Shown piece after piece: positions 1-8,386 of a stretch of 64,000 bases of DNA. The stretch's first letter is position 1. Each line of letters opens with the position of its first letter. The notes under the pieces are model-generated. The model searched no databases. It was not told where the DNA came from and worked only from the letters and a program-made list of their open reading frames with translations. The position numbers and the translations under genes were made by a program. Location of the stretch: contig NZ_JAUSYL010000001.1 in NCBI RefSeq assembly GCF_030816895.1, positions 806,001 through 870,000 on the forward strand, read 5' to 3'. Origin of the DNA: Clavibacter sp. B3I6 (lineage in GTDB: Bacteria > Actinomycetota > Actinomycetes > Actinomycetales > Microbacteriaceae).

Positions 1-1423
1 GGCGCAGCTCGTCGTCCGTCGCCGGCGCCACGTCCTCGAGCTGCTCGCGCGTGGGGCGCGGCAGCTCGGAGCGGACCGTGTAGCTCTGCCGGCGGCTGTC
101 GGAGTCGGACGAGCGGATCGCGAGGCCCTGCTCCGACCAGCGCCAGGATCCCTCGAGCCCGTCGACGCTCCGCGGCGCGTACGGCACCGGCAGCCAGGCG
201 CTCGAGGAGCCCTCCACCTGCACGCGCGTCTCGACGTCCTCGACCGGGACGTCGGATCCCGCCCCGAGGTCGGGGCCGATCGCGTCGACCGTGTTGCCGT
301 CCGGCGGGCGCAGCGGCGACGGCGCCCACTCCTCGCCCTCGAAGCGCGAGAGCGTCGTGACCTTGAAGTAGAGCTCCGTGGGCGACTCGGTGGTGTACCG
401 GAGCGCCTCGACGTCGACAGGGCGGCGGAGGTCGTCGCCGAGGTCCAGGATCGGGTTGACGATGCGCGAGCCGCCCGAGCCCGACCCGGAGGCCGACGGG
501 AACGTGGCGGACGTGAGACCCGGGACGATCGCGGGGACGACGAGCGAGAGCACGACGGCGCCGCCCGCGAGCGCGCCCGCCGAGGCGAGCGCCGTGCGCG
601 CGGAGGCGGCGGGGCGCCCGGACGAGGACCGCGCGCGCGGCACGGGGTCGGGGCGCGGACCGCCGAGGAGGCTGGATCCCCGCCACCCGCCCTCGCGGTC
701 GGCGTCGCGCGCGTCGGCCGCGAGCACCGCGAACCAGGCGAGGACCGTGGCCGCGAAGGACGCGAGGGAGAACTCGCCCACGAGGACGGCGCCGGGCACG
801 GAGACGAGCACGAGCAGCGGCAGTCCGGTGACCGCGGGCAGGCGGAGCGCGTGCGCGAGCACGTCGAGCACGACCGCCAGGGCGCCCACCGACCCGACGA
901 CCACGAAGACGATGGACGCGATCGGCGGGACGGGCGCGGAGCGGCGGTAGATCTCCTCCCCCGCCTGCTGCCCCACCGCGACGAGCGTGCGCAGGGTCTC
1001 CGGGGTGGGGATCACGCCGAGCACGGCGGTGCCCCCGGCGAACACGAGCGTCACCAGGAGCACCAGGACCACGAGCCCGCCCGCCGAGGCGAGGAGGCGG
1101 GGCAGGCCTGCGGCGCGGAGGAGGGCGGAGGATGCGAGGACGGCCGCGACGAGCACGACGCAGATGACGAACCAGGGGCCCGGCTCGACGAGGAGGTGGA
1201 GGCTCGCGGCCGCGGACAGGAGGGCCACGCCGAGCGCGGCGGTGAGCGGCCAGCGGGCGGCGGCGCGACCGGTGCCCGGCGTCCGGCGGCCCGGACCCGC
1301 GCCGGATCCGCTCGCGTCGCGCCTCGGCGCGCCGGGCCCGCCCGCGCGCTCGCCCGGGAGGGGGCGCGGCTCGACGGACCAGCGCTCGCGTCCGCCCAGG
1401 CCCACGGCGTCCAGGTCGGTCAT
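1..1423 (-). CDS. TgpA-like transglutaminase-family membrane protein (DUF3488), C-terminus outside window
   Basis: Partial gene: about 474 codons from the ATG at 1423 run off the left edge without a stop. The visible part has a polar Pro/Arg-rich N-terminus, six or seven hydrophobic segments up to about residue 290, then a soluble domain beginning with the stretch TTESPTELYFKVTTLSRF. This is the layout of the DUF3488/TgpA family, membrane proteins with an extracytoplasmic transglutaminase-like domain. The Cys-His-Asp catalytic region would lie beyond the window and is not seen. The start overlaps the DUF58 stop as ATGA, so it is the third gene of a moxR-DUF58-tgpA operon. Family assignment rests on topology and context; the substrate is unknown. 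Confidence 0.85.
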   Translation of the reverse strand, partial: MTDLDAVGLGGRERWSVEPRPLPGERAGGPGAPRRDASGSGAGPGRRTPGTGRAAARWPLTAALGVALLSAAASLHLLVEPGPWFVICVVLVAAVLASSALLRAAGLPRLLASAGGLVVLVLLVTLVFAGGTAVLGVIPTPETLRTLVAVGQQAGEEIYRRSAPVPPIASIVFVVVGSVGALAVVLDVLAHALRLPAVTGLPLLVLVSVPGAVLVGEFSLASFAATVLAWFAVLAADARDADREGGWRGSSLLGGPRPDPVPRARSSSGRPAASARTALASAGALAGGAVVLSLVVPAIVPGLTSATFPSASGSGSGGSRIVNPILDLGDDLRRPVDVEALRYTTESPTELYFKVTTLSRFEGEEWAPSPLRPPDGNTVDAIGPDLGAGSDVPVEDVETRVQVEGSSSAWLPVPYAPRSVDGLEGSWRWSEQGLAIRSSDSDSRRQSYTVRSELPRPTREQLEDVAPATDDELR

Positions 1424-2742
1424 CGGGCCATCTCCTCGGTCCGCGCGGCGCGCCACGCGTCGGCGGGGGTCGTGTCCTCGTCGAGGACGACGGTGCGCCA
1501 GCCGGCCTCGCGGAGGATCCGGACGGCCTCCCGGTCGTCCCGCCCGTCGACGCGCCCGGCGTGCGCGAGGAACGCGACCGCGGGGCGGCAGGCGGCGCCG
1601 AAGCCCGCGAGGCGACGGGCCTCCCGCTCGTCGAGGTGGCCGAGGACGGCGTGCATCGGCACGGCCCGGCGGCTGCGGCGGATCTCCGACAGGGCGTCCT
1701 GCACGCCGTCGCGCGCCGGATCGGCGGCGGCCGGCCGCACCTCGGCCAGGTGCAGGAGCAGCTCGGCCTCGGCCGCGGCGCCGTCGCCGGGGCGGGTGGC
1801 CGCGGCGCCGGATCCGCCCGCGGTCTCGACGAGCTGCACCGCGTACCCGCCGCGCTGCAGGTGCACGCCGACGGACGCCGCGAAGGCGACCGCGCGCTCG
1901 AAGGCGCGGTCGGAGTCGCCGTCGTCGTCCGCGTGCAGGGGGAAGCCCGCGGCACGCGTGTCGAGCAGGACCAGGGAGCGGGGGCTCGAGCGCTGCTCCT
2001 CCTGGCGCACCATGAGCTCGCCGTGCCGCGCCGTCGCGCGCCAGTGCACGCGGCGCATGGGGTCGCCCGCGCGGTACTCGCGCGTGCCGAGGTCGTCCTC
2101 GCCGCCGTCGGAGCGGCGCTGCACGCGCTCGGACTCGCCCTCCGAGGCGACCTGCCCGCCGGGCTCGGCCGCGAGGTCCGCGAGCCGGGGCGTGACCACC
2201 AGACGCGACGTGGCGCCCGCGACGTGCCGGAGCCCCATCAGGCGGAACGGGTCGTGCTCCTCGACGGCGAGCGGACCCACCTCGTGGATCCCGCGGCGCT
2301 CGGGCGTGAGGTCGTAGCGGAGCACGGGCCGGGCTGACGACCGGCGGGTCCCGCGCGCGAGGCCCCGCAGGGACGGCAGCTCCGCAGGCGGCGTCGCCCC
2401 CTCCGCGCCCGGCACGAGGTCGAGCACCCAGGAGCGCGGCGTCGGCATGGGGCCGACGTTCGCGACGGACACCGTGACGGTCGTCGGCGTGCCGGCCTCC
2501 ACCACGGTCGACGTGAAGGAGCGCGCGACGTGCAGCCGCACGCGCGCGACGACGAGCCACGCGGCGGCGAGCAGCGGCAGGGCGAGGACGGCCACGCCGA
2601 TGAAGACGAACTCGCGCCGGCCCGCGATGAACGCGCCCGCGAACGCGGCCACGCCGGCGGCGAGCAGGGCGATGCCGCGGAGGGTCGGATGCGGGACGGC
2701 CTCGATGCCGATCCGGCGCATCAGGCGCGCGAGGGGCGGCAC
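1420..2742 (-). CDS. DUF58 domain-containing protein
   Basis: 440 residues starting at a GTG five bases after the MoxR stop. Two hydrophobic segments (about residues 22-40 and 48-67) precede a beta-rich region and the DUF58 hallmark RRVHWRATARHGELMVRQ near residue 235. DUF58 proteins carry a degenerate von Willebrand A fold and are almost always coded beside a MoxR ATPase and a transglutaminase-like membrane protein, as here. Their biochemical role is not settled; chaperone-like assembly of surface or metal proteins has been proposed. An internal ATG at codon 8 is an alternative start. Confidence 0.9.
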   Translation of the reverse strand: MPPLARLMRRIGIEAVPHPTLRGIALLAAGVAAFAGAFIAGRREFVFIGVAVLALPLLAAAWLVVARVRLHVARSFTSTVVEAGTPTTVTVSVANVGPMPTPRSWVLDLVPGAEGATPPAELPSLRGLARGTRRSSARPVLRYDLTPERRGIHEVGPLAVEEHDPFRLMGLRHVAGATSRLVVTPRLADLAAEPGGQVASEGESERVQRRSDGGEDDLGTREYRAGDPMRRVHWRATARHGELMVRQEEQRSSPRSLVLLDTRAAGFPLHADDDGDSDRAFERAVAFAASVGVHLQRGGYAVQLVETAGGSGAAATRPGDGAAAEAELLLHLAEVRPAAADPARDGVQDALSEIRRSRRAVPMHAVLGHLDEREARRLAGFGAACRPAVAFLAHAGRVDGRDDREAVRILREAGWRTVVLDEDTTPADAWRAARTEEMAR

Positions 2743-2746
2743 GGGC

Positions 2747-3829
2747 TCAGCGCGTCCGTCCCGCGGCGCTCAGCGGCACGGAGGTGGAGGCGACGATGCG
2801 CTCGAGGATCTCGACGACCGCGGCCTGCCCGCGACCGCCCTGCCCGAGGGCGCGGCCGGTCGCGACGAGCCGGTGCCCGAGCACGGGCGCCGCGAGCGCG
2901 TCGATGTCGTCGGGCAGCACGAAGTCGCGCCCGTCGAGCGCCGCGCGGGTCTTGGCGGCGCGGATGAGCTGGAGGGTGGCGCGGGGGCTCGCGCCGAGGC
3001 GGATCTCCTCGTGGCCGCGCGTGGCCTGCACGATCGCGACGGCGTAGCGCGACACGGGGTCGGACACGTAGACGCCGCGGGCCGCGTGCATCATCGCGTC
3101 GAGCTCGTCCGCGTCGACCACGGGCCGCAGCTCGTCGAGCGGGCTGACGGTGTCGCGGTCGCGGAGCATCGCGAGCTCGGCGGCGGCGTCCGGGTAGCCC
3201 ATCGAGATGCGGGCCATGAAGCGGTCGCGCTGCGCCTCGGGCAGCGCGTACGTGCCCTCCATCTCCACCGGGTTCTGCGTGGCGACCACGGTGAAGGGCT
3301 GCTGGAGGCCGTGCGTGACGCCGTCGACCGTGACCTGGCCCTCCTCCATGCACTCGAGGAGCGCGGACTGCGTCTTGGGGCTCGCGCGGTTGATCTCGTC
3401 GCCGATGACGATGTTCGCGAACACGGCGCCCGGCTGGAACTCGAAGCGGTGGTCCGCCTGGCTGTAGACGGAGACGCCCGTGACGTCCGACGGGAGCAGG
3501 TCGGGCGTGAACTGGATCCGGTTGACCGTGCAGTCGACGCTCCGCGCGAGGGCCTTCGCGAGCATGGTCTTGCCGACGCCCGGCACGTCCTCGATGAGGA
3601 GGTGGCCGCCGGAGAGGAACACCGTGAGCGCCATGCGCGTGGCCTCGTGCTTGCCGGAGAGGACCGCGTCGACGTTCGCGAGGATGAGGTCGGCGAGCCG
3701 GCGCACCTCCGCGAGCGGCATGGCGTGGGCGGAGGATGCCGGGGCCCGGCGCGCGGCGGAGCGGATGCGGGCGGGGTGCGGGCCCGATCCGGCGTGCAGG
3801 GGAACGGACTCGGACTCGGGGCTCGTCAC
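2747..3829 (-). CDS. MoxR-family AAA+ ATPase
   Basis: 360 residues. The GTG at 3829 is chosen because GGAGGA lies 5 bases upstream; a longer reading to 3865 would place that Shine-Dalgarno inside the gene. A disordered N-terminal 30 residues precede the AAA+ core: Walker A DVPGVGKTML, Walker B VIGDEINRASPKTQ, and the sensor region ATQNPVEMEGTYALPEAQRD typical of MoxR. The C-terminal lid ends with VLPDDIDALAAPVLGHR. MoxR ATPases are thought to act as chaperones for a partner with a VWA-like domain, here presumably the DUF58 protein downstream. First gene of the operon. Confidence 0.93.
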   Translation of the reverse strand: MTSPESESVPLHAGSGPHPARIRSAARRAPASSAHAMPLAEVRRLADLILANVDAVLSGKHEATRMALTVFLSGGHLLIEDVPGVGKTMLAKALARSVDCTVNRIQFTPDLLPSDVTGVSVYSQADHRFEFQPGAVFANIVIGDEINRASPKTQSALLECMEEGQVTVDGVTHGLQQPFTVVATQNPVEMEGTYALPEAQRDRFMARISMGYPDAAAELAMLRDRDTVSPLDELRPVVDADELDAMMHAARGVYVSDPVSRYAVAIVQATRGHEEIRLGASPRATLQLIRAAKTRAALDGRDFVLPDDIDALAAPVLGHRLVATGRALGQGGRGQAAVVEILERIVASTSVPLSAAGRTR

Positions 3830-3972
3830 GCAGATCCTCCAGCGTCGTGGGCGTGCTTGGAGCATACGTCAGGGATCCGGGAGCGTCCGGGGCGGAGCTG
3901 GCCGCGGACAGGGCGGGTAGCGTGGGGGCCCGTGAGCTCCGCCCCGAACGCCGCCTCCCCACGCCCGCGCGC

Positions 3973-4611
3973 ATGACCCGCATCGTCGCCGGCTACGCCG
4001 GGTCCCTCGTCCTGCGCGTGCCCAGAACCGGCACCCGACCCACGAGCGACCGCGTGCGCGAGGCCCTCTTCTCCGGGCTCGAGGCCCGGGACGCGCTCGA
4101 CGGCGCGCGCGTGCTCGACCTGTACGCCGGCTCCGGCGCCCTGGGCCTCGAGGCCGCCAGCCGCGGCGCGAGCGAGGTCGTCCTCGTGGAGCGCGCCGTG
4201 CCCGCGGCGGCCGTGTGCCGGTCGAACGCGCTGCTGATCGAGCGGGCCGCGCCCCGCGACGCCGTCCCGCGGATCCGCGTGGCCGCCCAGAGCGTGCACG
4301 CCTTCCTCGCGGGCGACCGCGGCGCGTACGACGTCGCGTTCCTCGACCCGCCCTACGAGGTGGGCGACGCGGAGCTGGCGGACGAGCTGGCGGCGCTGGT
4401 CCCCCGCCTCGTCGGCGGCGCGGTCGTCATGGTGGAGCGCAGCGCGCGGTCGGCCGAGCCGGCGTGGCCCGCGGGGATCGCGCGCGACCGCCGGAAGGCG
4501 TACGGCGACACGGTCGTGTGGTGGGCGGTCGCGGCGGCGGCGGCGCCCGCGGACGGCGAGCCGGCCGAGCGCCCCGACGCGGACGACGGCACGGAGCCCG
4601 CGGGCGCCTAG
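3973..4611 (+). CDS. rsmD: 16S rRNA (guanine(966)-N(2))-methyltransferase RsmD
   Basis: 212 residues from an ATG at 3973; MTRIVAGYAGS is the family's typical N-terminus. The Rossmann motif I VLDLYAGSGALGLEA and the N-methyltransferase catalytic motif DPPY (about residue 125) are intact. The enzyme methylates G966 of 16S rRNA in the small subunit. Length is slightly above usual because of a polar Asp/Glu/Ala tail. The stop codon TAG overlaps the opposing thiL stop in a single CTAG at 4608-4611, so the two genes converge without any spacer. Confidence 0.93.
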   Translation: MTRIVAGYAGSLVLRVPRTGTRPTSDRVREALFSGLEARDALDGARVLDLYAGSGALGLEAASRGASEVVLVERAVPAAAVCRSNALLIERAAPRDAVPRIRVAAQSVHAFLAGDRGAYDVAFLDPPYEVGDAELADELAALVPRLVGGAVVMVERSARSAEPAWPAGIARDRRKAYGDTVVWWAVAAAAAPADGEPAERPDADDGTEPAGA

Positions 4612-5735
4612 CGCGCGCCGTCCCAGTCGGCGTACGGGTCCCAGCCGCCGAGCGGCGTGCGCGGACCGGCGTACGGCACGCCGTCGACCGTGACCGCCGG
4701 TCCCCCGGCGGCGGGCTCGGTGACGAGGCCGATCGCCCGGAACGGCGCGGGCAGCTCCGCGTCCGCGGGGAACGCCGCGACGAGCGCGTGGTCCTCTCCC
4801 CCGGTGAGCACGAGGTCGAGCGCGACGGGCGGCAGGGACGGGTGGGCGGCGGCGACGCGGCGCGCGTCCTCGGCGAGGGCGGCCGAACCGAGGTCGATCG
4901 CCGCGCCGCTCGCGCGTGCCATCCGGGCGAGGTCGAGGAGCAGGCCGTCGGACACGTCGAGCATGGCGGTCGCCCCGGCCCGCGCGGCGTCCGCGCCGGC
5001 CCCGAGGGGCGCGACGGGAGCGAGCTGCGCCTCCACCGCGGCCGGGTGCGCGGCGCGCAGGGCGCGGGCGAGGCCGGCGTCGGGCACGGGCTCCCCGCCC
5101 GCCCGGGTGCTCCGCGCGTGGTCGAAGAGGAGGCGGACGCCGGCCGCGGCCATCCCGAGGGTCCCGGCCACGGCGATCACGTCGCCGGGGCGGGCGCCGG
5201 AGCGGAGCACGGGGTCGCGCCCCTCGAGGTCGCCCGTGGCCGTCACCGTGATCGCCAGCGCGTCCGAGACGGACAGGTCGCCGCCCACGACGCCGCAGCC
5301 CGGCGCCTGCAGCCGGCAGCCCTCGCGGAGGCCGTCGGCGAGGGCCTCGAGGTCGGCGACGCGCGTGCCGGCGGGCGCCGCGATCGCCACGAGGAGCGCC
5401 GACGGCCGCGCGCCCATGGCGGCGACGTCGGCGAGGTTCGAGGTCGCGGCGCGCCGACCGAGGTCGTGGAAGGACGACCAGGCCAGGCGGAAGTCGGGTC
5501 CCTCGATCATCATGTCGGTCGTGATCACGAAGCGGCCGTCGGGCGCCCGCACGACCGCGCAGTCGTCGCCGGGTCCCACGTCCGCGGCGTCGGCGGCCGG
5601 CAGGTGCGGCAGGATCCGCGCCAGGGTCGCGAGCTCGCCCGCGCTCCCGAGCGTCGCGGCGTCCGCCGCGTCCGCGGGGCCCGCGGCGCCCCCGTCGGTC
5701 GGATGCGCGGCGGAGGGCGTCCCAGGAGTCGTCAC
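4608..5735 (-). CDS. thiL: thiamine-monophosphate kinase
   Basis: 375 residues from GTG at 5735; a second in-frame GTG lies three codons upstream. ThiL phosphorylates thiamine monophosphate to the diphosphate cofactor used, among others, by the Kgd enzyme of this window. Visible family motifs: DVGPGDDCAVV for Mg/ATP binding, TTDMMIEGPDFRL, the GxRP motif MGARPSALLVAIA, VGGDLSVSDALAITVTATG and the C-terminal VLTGGEDHALVAAFP. The N-terminal 30 residues are low-complexity Ala/Asp. The start sits 7 nt after a TACCGT hexamer, suggesting a leaderless mRNA, and faces the DUF3515 lipoprotein gene across 24 bp. Confidence 0.92.
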   Translation of the reverse strand: MTTPGTPSAAHPTDGGAAGPADAADAATLGSAGELATLARILPHLPAADAADVGPGDDCAVVRAPDGRFVITTDMMIEGPDFRLAWSSFHDLGRRAATSNLADVAAMGARPSALLVAIAAPAGTRVADLEALADGLREGCRLQAPGCGVVGGDLSVSDALAITVTATGDLEGRDPVLRSGARPGDVIAVAGTLGMAAAGVRLLFDHARSTRAGGEPVPDAGLARALRAAHPAAVEAQLAPVAPLGAGADAARAGATAMLDVSDGLLLDLARMARASGAAIDLGSAALAEDARRVAAAHPSLPPVALDLVLTGGEDHALVAAFPADAELPAPFRAIGLVTEPAAGGPAVTVDGVPYAGPRTPLGGWDPYADWDGAR

Positions 5736-5742
5736 GACTGCC

Positions 5743-5752
5743 ACGGTAGCCT
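5743..5752. promoter_or_regulatory. overlapping divergent -10 elements of thiL and the DUF3515 gene
   Basis: In the 24-bp gap between the two starts, TAGCCT (5747-5752, plus strand) is followed by 7 nt and ATG, and TACCGT (5748-5743, minus strand) by 7 nt and GTG. The two hexamers share two base pairs. Both spacings fit transcription starting at the start codon. No convincing -35 is visible. Inference from sequence only. Confidence 0.5.
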
Positions 5753-5759
5753 GACCGCG

Positions 5760-6269
5760 ATGAGTCCCCGCCGCCCCGCCCGCGCCCTCCGCGCCGCCGC
5801 CGTCGCCGTCGCCGCGTGCGGCATCGCCCTCGCCGTCGCCGGGTGCGCCCCCACCGTCTCGCTCGAGGCCGCCCCGGGCGCGACGGATCCGCTCTGCGCC
5901 GACGTGGTCGTCCACCTCCCCGCCGTGCTCGGCACCGCCCCGCTCCGCGAGACCGACGCGCAGGGCACGGCCGCGTGGGGCGACCCGCAGAGCACGGTCA
6001 TCCTCCGCTGCGGCGTCGCGACGCCCGGCCCCACGACCGACGCGTGCATCAGCTACGACGACGTCGACTGGGTCGAGGACGACTCGGGCGCGCCGAACAT
6101 CCGCTACACGACCTTCGGCCGCACGCCCGCCGTGGAGGTCGTCATCGACTCCACGCAGGCGAGCTACACGGCGCTCACCGACCTCAGCGGGGTCGTCTCG
6201 GTCATCCCGCAGACCGCCGCCTGCGTCAGCGCGCAGGACCTGGGCGACGCGCCGCCTCCCGGGAGCTGA
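5760..6269 (+). CDS. DUF3515 family lipoprotein
   Basis: 169 residues. The N-terminus has an Arg-rich start, a hydrophobic segment (about residues 10-27) and the lipobox AVAGC with Cys29, so a lipid-anchored exported protein is expected. The mature part carries CADVVVHLP, a DPQSTVILRCGV stretch and a second Cys pair typical of DUF3515 (paired Cys in short exported proteins). Function unknown. In actinobacteria this gene usually lies by ddl and thiL, as here. It starts at ATG 5760 just 7 nt after TAGCCT with no Shine-Dalgarno, fitting leaderless translation. Confidence 0.88.
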   Translation: MSPRRPARALRAAAVAVAACGIALAVAGCAPTVSLEAAPGATDPLCADVVVHLPAVLGTAPLRETDAQGTAAWGDPQSTVILRCGVATPGPTTDACISYDDVDWVEDDSGAPNIRYTTFGRTPAVEVVIDSTQASYTALTDLSGVVSVIPQTAACVSAQDLGDAPPPGS

Positions 6270-7209
6270 CCGGCAGTGGTCCCGTCGCGGGCGGCACCGG
6301 ATCCCCGGGGCCCGCCTCGTCGGATGCGTCCCGCCGCGCCGTCCCGCCCACCCGGCCGCGCCGCGCGTCCCGCCCGTCGAGCGCGAGGCGTCCCACCCGC
6401 CGCCAGCGCTGCCACGGCGCGTCGTCCGGCCAGTGCAGCGTGAGCGAGGTCACGCCCCTGCTCATCCGCAGCGGCAGGGTCGACGGCCGGGTGAGCGGCC
6501 GCATGCTGATCCCCATCCCGAGGCGCGGGTCGAGCACGATGCGCCGCTCCGGCCCGAGGTGGACGGACAGGTCGATGTCGTCGTGCAGGTGCGTGCCCGC
6601 GCGGTGCACGTCGGTGCGCACCTCGAGCCAGGCGTCGCGACGCAACGCGAAGTTGGACCCGAACAGCGGCGGGTGCCCGAGCGCGAGCGTGACCGAGGCG
6701 AAGTAGGCGCCGAGGTAGGCGACCGCCGCGACCCGGCGGAGGGCGCGCGGCCCGTCCAGGAAGCGCGCCGCGCCCGTGACGGCGACGACGTCGGGGCGCG
6801 CGGCGAGCACGTCGCCGAGCCGCTCGATCCAGTCGACGGGCGGCACGCAGTCCGCGTCGAGCCGCGCGATCACCTCGTGCCGCGCCGCGTCGTAGCCGGC
6901 GGACGCCGCCGCGGGGATCCCCACGACCGGCTCGTGCACCACGCGGGCGCCCGCCGCCCGCGCGACCGCGGCGCTGTCGTCGCGCGACGCGTTGTCGACC
7001 ACCACGACCTCGTCGGGCGCGACGCTCTGGCCGGCGAGGGCCGCGAGGCACGCGCGGAGGTGCCCGGCGTCGTCGCGCACGGGGATGACCACGGACACCG
7101 TCGGGCGGGCCGCCGGCATGCCGGGACGACGGCCGCCTGCCCGGACGAGCGGCGCGGACCGGGCGTCGGGATGGAGGCGGGGCCGGGCGACGGATCGTCC
7201 TACGAGCAT
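6226..7209 (-). CDS. family 2 glycosyltransferase
   Basis: 327 residues if started at ATG 7209, where TAGGCT stands 7 nt upstream; an internal ATG at 7119 gives a more compact GT2 start (MPAARPTVSVVIPVRDD). GT-A fold motifs: VSVVIPVRDDAGHLRACL, DEVVVVDNASRDDS, and the metal-binding ARLDADCVPP, then FGSNFALRRDAW and DDIDLSVHLG. No transmembrane anchor is obvious apart from a weak segment around AVAYLGAYFASVTLALG. It probably transfers a nucleotide-sugar residue to a lipid or surface polymer; donor and acceptor are unknown. Its 3' end overlaps the DUF3515 3' end by 44 bp on the other strand. Confidence 0.85.
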   Translation of the reverse strand: MLVGRSVARPRLHPDARSAPLVRAGGRRPGMPAARPTVSVVIPVRDDAGHLRACLAALAGQSVAPDEVVVVDNASRDDSAAVARAAGARVVHEPVVGIPAAASAGYDAARHEVIARLDADCVPPVDWIERLGDVLAARPDVVAVTGAARFLDGPRALRRVAAVAYLGAYFASVTLALGHPPLFGSNFALRRDAWLEVRTDVHRAGTHLHDDIDLSVHLGPERRIVLDPRLGMGISMRPLTRPSTLPLRMSRGVTSLTLHWPDDAPWQRWRRVGRLALDGRDARRGRVGGTARRDASDEAGPGDPVPPATGPLPVSSREAARRPGPAR

Positions 7210-7274
7210 GCGCCCGAGCCTAGGCGCATCGTCGCGCGGCGACCGGGCCGCGGCGACGCGGACGGTCCACGGCC

Positions 7275-8384
7275 TCAGGCGCGGGCGCCATCCGCCTCCC
7301 ACGCGAGCGCCACGTCGAGCAGCCGCGAGATGAGGTCCGGGTACGCGAGGCCCGACGCCTGCCAGCAGGCGGGGAACATCGAGATGGGCGTGAAGCCCGG
7401 CATCGTGTTGACCTCGTTGAGCACGAAGCCGTCGGCCGTGAGGAAGAAGTCCACGCGCGCGAGCCCGCGGCCGTCGACCGCCCGGAACGCCCGGACCGAC
7501 AGCTCCTGCATCTCGGCGAGCTCCGCCTCGGTCACGTCCGCCGGGCACACCAGGTCGATGCCGTCGGCACCGAGGTACTTGGCCTCGAAGTCGTAGAAGT
7601 CGCGCCCGGAGACGACGATCTCGCCCGCGACGGACGCGCGCGGCGCGCGGCCGGGCCCGTCGTCGAGGATGGCGCACTCCACCTCGCGGCCGACGAGGCC
7701 CGCCTCGACGAGCACGCGGTCGTCCTCGCGGAACGCGATCTCGAGCGCGGCGTCGAGCGCGCCCGGCTCCGCGACCCGGCTGACGCCCACGCTGGATCCC
7801 GCGCGCGCGGGCTTCACGAAGGCCGGCAGCGCGAGCTCCGCGGCGCGCGCCCGGACGCCCGCGGGATCCGCCTGCCACTCGTGGCGCGACACCGTGATCC
7901 ACGGGGCGACCCGGATGCCGGCCGCCTGCAGCACGGTCTTGGCGAAGTGCTTGTCCATGCCGAGCGCCGAGGCGAGCACGCCCGATCCGACGTAGGGCAG
8001 CCCGGCGAGCTCGAGCATGCCCTGGACCGTGCCGTCCTCGCCCTGCGTGCCGTGCAGGATCGGGAGCACGACGTCGACGCGGCCGAGCGACCGCTCCGCG
8101 CCGTCCGCGTCCCGGACCCGGAGCTCGCGCGAGGACGCGTCCTCGGGCCAGCGCACGCGCGTGCCGTTGTCGGCGACCTCGGGCAGCGCCCGGGCGTCGA
8201 GCGCGAACGCCGCCGCGTCGTCCTCCTGCAGCGTGAAGGCGCCGCGCGGCGTGATCCCGACGGGGACCACCTCGAAGCGCTCGCGGTCGATGGCGCCGAG
8301 CACCCCGCTCGCGGTGGCGCAGCTGATGGAGTGCTCGCTGGAGGTGCCGCCGAACAGCAGCACCACCCGGATGCGGTCGGTCAT
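7275..8384 (-). CDS. ddl: D-alanine--D-alanine ligase
   Basis: 369 residues. ATG 8384 is preceded by GGGAG at a 7-nt spacing; a GTG two codons upstream is less well placed. Catalyses ATP-dependent joining of two D-Ala for the peptidoglycan stem. The N-terminal domain begins VVLLFGGTSSEHSISCATA, the ATP-grasp part has ILHGTQGEDGTVQGMLEL, GLPYVGSGVLASALGMDK, PAFVKPARAGSSVGVSRV, and the metal-binding end VLNEVNTMPGFTPISMFP. Two bases separate it from the upstream gpsA stop, so it is in the plsC-gpsA-ddl operon. Confidence 0.96.
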   Translation of the reverse strand: MTDRIRVVLLFGGTSSEHSISCATASGVLGAIDRERFEVVPVGITPRGAFTLQEDDAAAFALDARALPEVADNGTRVRWPEDASSRELRVRDADGAERSLGRVDVVLPILHGTQGEDGTVQGMLELAGLPYVGSGVLASALGMDKHFAKTVLQAAGIRVAPWITVSRHEWQADPAGVRARAAELALPAFVKPARAGSSVGVSRVAEPGALDAALEIAFREDDRVLVEAGLVGREVECAILDDGPGRAPRASVAGEIVVSGRDFYDFEAKYLGADGIDLVCPADVTEAELAEMQELSVRAFRAVDGRGLARVDFFLTADGFVLNEVNTMPGFTPISMFPACWQASGLAYPDLISRLLDVALAWEADGARA

Positions 8385-8386
8385 GG

